From positions 29,480 through 93,479 of the forward strand of contig DATMBG010000007.1 in assembly GCA_035559535.1 (NCBI GenBank): DNA of 64,000 bases, read 5' to 3'. Each line of letters opens with the position of its first letter. The stretch's first letter is position 1. This document shows, one piece after another, positions 62,809 to 64,000 of the stretch. The stretch comes from Candidatus Limnocylindrales bacterium. Its GTDB lineage: Bacteria; Moduliflexota; Moduliflexia; Moduliflexales; JAUQPW01. A model generated the notes under the pieces. That model was not told the DNA's origin, searched no databases, and was given only the letters and a program-made list of their open reading frames with translations. The translations under genes and the position numbers were made by a program.

Positions 62809-63437
62809 GGTACCAATGCCCCTTCCAAATAATCTACGCCTGATTTATCTAAAATAAGATAATCATGTCGTAAAGCTGTATAAACGTCTAGATGCTCCAC
62901 ACGCACGACCCCTACACCGGGGATATTCCGTGCAGACCTCCATACCCACTCTGTCCAATCTCCAAGGGCCAACAGGGCAGAGGGTTCTTCGCTTCCTGTT
63001 AAACCCTTTAAAATCTTATACATTTCTTTGGTTTTGGGCTTCTCCAGGTTAAACCTGTCTACCACGAGGAGTTTAGATTCCCTCAATTTAGCGGTTAAAA
63101 CAGATCTTAAGGCAGATCTTCGGACTTTTTTGGGAACAGAATAAGAATAATCCCTGGGTTTGGGACCGAAAACGACACCCCCACCTCGCCAGAGAGGGGA
63201 ACGAATAGTTCCAGCCCTGGCGCGACCGGTTCCTTTCTGTCTCCAAGGCTTCCGTCCACCCCCACTTACTTCCGATCTGCCCTTTGTAGAGGCGGTTCCT
63301 TGCCGTCTATTGGCTAATTGGGCACGAACGACCTCATGAACCACATGCTCTTTGATCTCCCCATCAAAGACTTCCGGGTTGAGGTTCCTCTCCTCTACTT
63401 TTGAATTGTTAATATCTACAATATTTATCGTAGGCAC
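62805..63437 (-). CDS. rplD: 50S ribosomal protein L4
   Basis: A 210-aa L4: [40 protein letters not shown] with the tunnel loop, and [20 protein letters not shown] near the end. GTG 63437, five bases after CAGGAG, gives the normal N-terminus ([10 protein letters not shown]). The longer frame to 63500 reads through the gap palindrome. It directly follows rpsJ with no rplC between. Confidence 0.95.
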   Translation of the reverse strand: MPTINIVDINNSKVEERNLNPEVFDGEIKEHVVHEVVRAQLANRRQGTASTKGRSEVSGGGRKPWRQKGTGRARAGTIRSPLWRGGGVVFGPKPRDYSYSVPKKVRRSALRSVLTAKLRESKLLVVDRFNLEKPKTKEMYKILKGLTGSEEPSALLALGDWTEWVWRSARNIPGVGVVRVEHLDVYTALRHDYLILDKSGVDYLEGALVP

Positions 63438-63451
63438 CGGTACTCCTGCAG

Positions 63452-63506
63452 AAGAGTGTGGGCATATGGCAACAGAATGATCCTGTTGCCATATGCCCAC
63501 ACTCTT
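63452..63506. repeat. Perfect 24-bp hairpin (rpsJ-rplD, rplC site)
   Basis: AAGAGTGTGGGCATATGGCA from 63452 (arm to 63475) is exactly complementary to 63483-63506, with a 7-base loop. The right arm abuts the rpsJ stop codon. No T-run follows on the - strand. rplC normally lies here. Confidence 0.95.
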
Positions 63507-63815
63507 TTATAACTTGATTTTCACATCGACCCCTGCTGGTAAATCCAACCGCATTAAAGCATCCACCGTTTGGGGAGTTGGTTCAAGAATATCTAGAATT
63601 CTTTTATGGGTTCTGATCTCAAATTGCTCCCGAGATTTTTTATCCACATGGGGAGATCGAAGGACTGTAAACCTACTGATTTTTGTAGGCAAAGGAATAG
63701 GGCCGACCACCCTTGAGCCGGTACTTTGGGCCGTGTTAACAATCTCGACTACCGATTGATCCAGCAGTTGATGATCATAAGCTTTTAAACAGATTCGAAT
63801 ATTCTGATTCGGCAT
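63507..63815 (-). CDS. rpsJ: 30S ribosomal protein S10
   Basis: A 102-aa S10 (NusE): [52 protein letters not shown]. It also acts in antitermination with NusB. Normal length. It follows tuf as in many phyla. Confidence 0.97.
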   Translation of the reverse strand: MPNQNIRICLKAYDHQLLDQSVVEIVNTAQSTGSRVVGPIPLPTKISRFTVLRSPHVDKKSREQFEIRTHKRILDILEPTPQTVDALMRLDLPAGVDVKIKL

Positions 63816-63825
63816 AATCCCGAAA

Positions 63826-63889
63826 TCAGGAGGCAGTTTTCAGGAGTCCGTTTAAATAAATTTTCTTTCTCCTGAATCTTTTCTCCTGA
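63826..63889. repeat. Gap quasi-palindrome (tuf-rpsJ)
   Basis: TCAGGAGGCAGTTTTCAGGA from 63826 (to 63846) pairs with the arm at 63869-63889 at 17 of 21 positions; each arm has two CAGGAG words. Confidence 0.8.
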
Positions 63890-63895
63890 CTCTCT

Positions 63896-64000
63896 CTACT
63901 CAAGAATATCACTGACCACTCCAGCCCCTACCGTCTTCCCTCCTTCCCGTATCGCAAACCTCAACTCCTTCTCCATCGCAACCGGTGTGATCAACTCCGC
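63896..64000 (-). CDS. tuf: Elongation factor Tu, C-terminal end (partial)
   Basis: The last 34 codons of EF-Tu, cut by the window edge. The translation contains [20 protein letters not shown] and ends VVSDILE then TAG (63896-63898). EF-Tu delivers aminoacyl-tRNA. It is the first visible gene of the ribosomal superoperon here; rpsL, rpsG and fusA would be expected beyond the edge. Confidence 0.93.
   Translation of the reverse strand, partial: AELITPVAMEKELRFAIREGGKTVGAGVVSDILE

Noticed and set aside
63438-63500. An N-terminal extension of L4 to 63500
   Set aside because: The extra 21 codons are the gap hairpin; GTG 63437 has CAGGAG at the right distance and gives the family N-terminus.
48831-63895. 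Reading the gap hairpins as ordinary Rho-independent terminators
   Set aside because: They lack T-runs on the transcribed strand and lie between genes that must be expressed together; only the hairpin at 48752-48780 after rplQ fits a terminator.
48831-63895. Gap inverted repeats as chimeras from whole-genome amplification
   Set aside because: Such chimeras would give perfect inverted copies at random places; here arms are diverged, short, confined to gaps and do not copy neighbouring coding sequence.

Overview
The window is a stretch of a bacterial chromosome of moderate GC. It is dense in genes and has no phage or transposase genes. Lipoproteins, a SurA-type chaperone, Tat and Sec signal peptides, an ftsQ-ftsA-ftsZ cluster and a periplasmic quinoprotein point to a diderm (Gram-negative-type) bacterium. 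The zinc-type S14, the FtsZ tail DIPTFIRKK and the order murB-ftsQ-ftsA-ftsZ-pgeF fit deep uncultured lineages near Nitrospirota, Methylomirabilota or Desulfobacterota. I cannot place it more precisely from sequence alone.

Layout. (1) 0-15 kb, mostly + strand: accessory metabolism. It holds a secreted metallo-beta-lactamase-fold hydrolase, a Tat-exported intradiol dioxygenase, and a redox module (DUF6599-like protein, Tat DUF362 protein, a NapH-NapG fusion polyferredoxin, a Tat aldo/keto reductase with a cysteine cluster). Next come a MetE-like methyltransferase, a LigB-type extradiol dioxygenase, a carboxymuconolactone-decarboxylase-like protein and a VOC protein, which together look like aromatic-compound catabolism. 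A lactonase-like hydrolase, two beta-propellers and a BON lipoprotein follow. (2) 15-20.5 kb, - strand: NicO-type metal exporter, cyclophilin, universal stress protein, PQQ dehydrogenase, beta-hydroxyacid dehydrogenase. (3) 20.6-21.5 kb: a remnant of a fumarylacetoacetate-hydrolase gene and two small genes, one metallothionein-like. (4) 22-28 kb, - strand: a MoxR/DUF58/BatD-like/BatA/BatC/BatB operon. (5) 28-32 kb: a repeat-rich gap, a second copy of the hydrolase family, a dihaem cytochrome c, mtnA, a nested 140-bp palindrome and tRNA-Ala(CGC). (6) 32-48.7 kb, + strand: mfd, surA-like, S4-domain gene, accD, folC, DUF1015, murB, ftsQ, ftsA, ftsZ, a lipoprotein, pgeF, plsC, rpoZ, and convergent pilD. 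(7) 48.8-64 kb, - strand: the tuf-S10-spc-alpha ribosomal protein superoperon, ending at a hairpin after rplQ.

Two things stand out. First, the ribosomal superoperon is almost canonical but lacks rplC (between rpsJ and rplD) and rpoA (between rpsD and rplQ); the genes on either side sit only 58-70 bases apart. Second, nearly every gap longer than about 40 bases in that operon, and many gaps elsewhere, holds a quasi-palindrome whose sequence is particular to that gap. A similar G-rich/C-rich element lies in frame inside mfd. This looks like a genome-wide class of intercistronic hairpins. Whether they act in RNA processing or attenuation, or are the trace of a DNA process, cannot be decided from this window.
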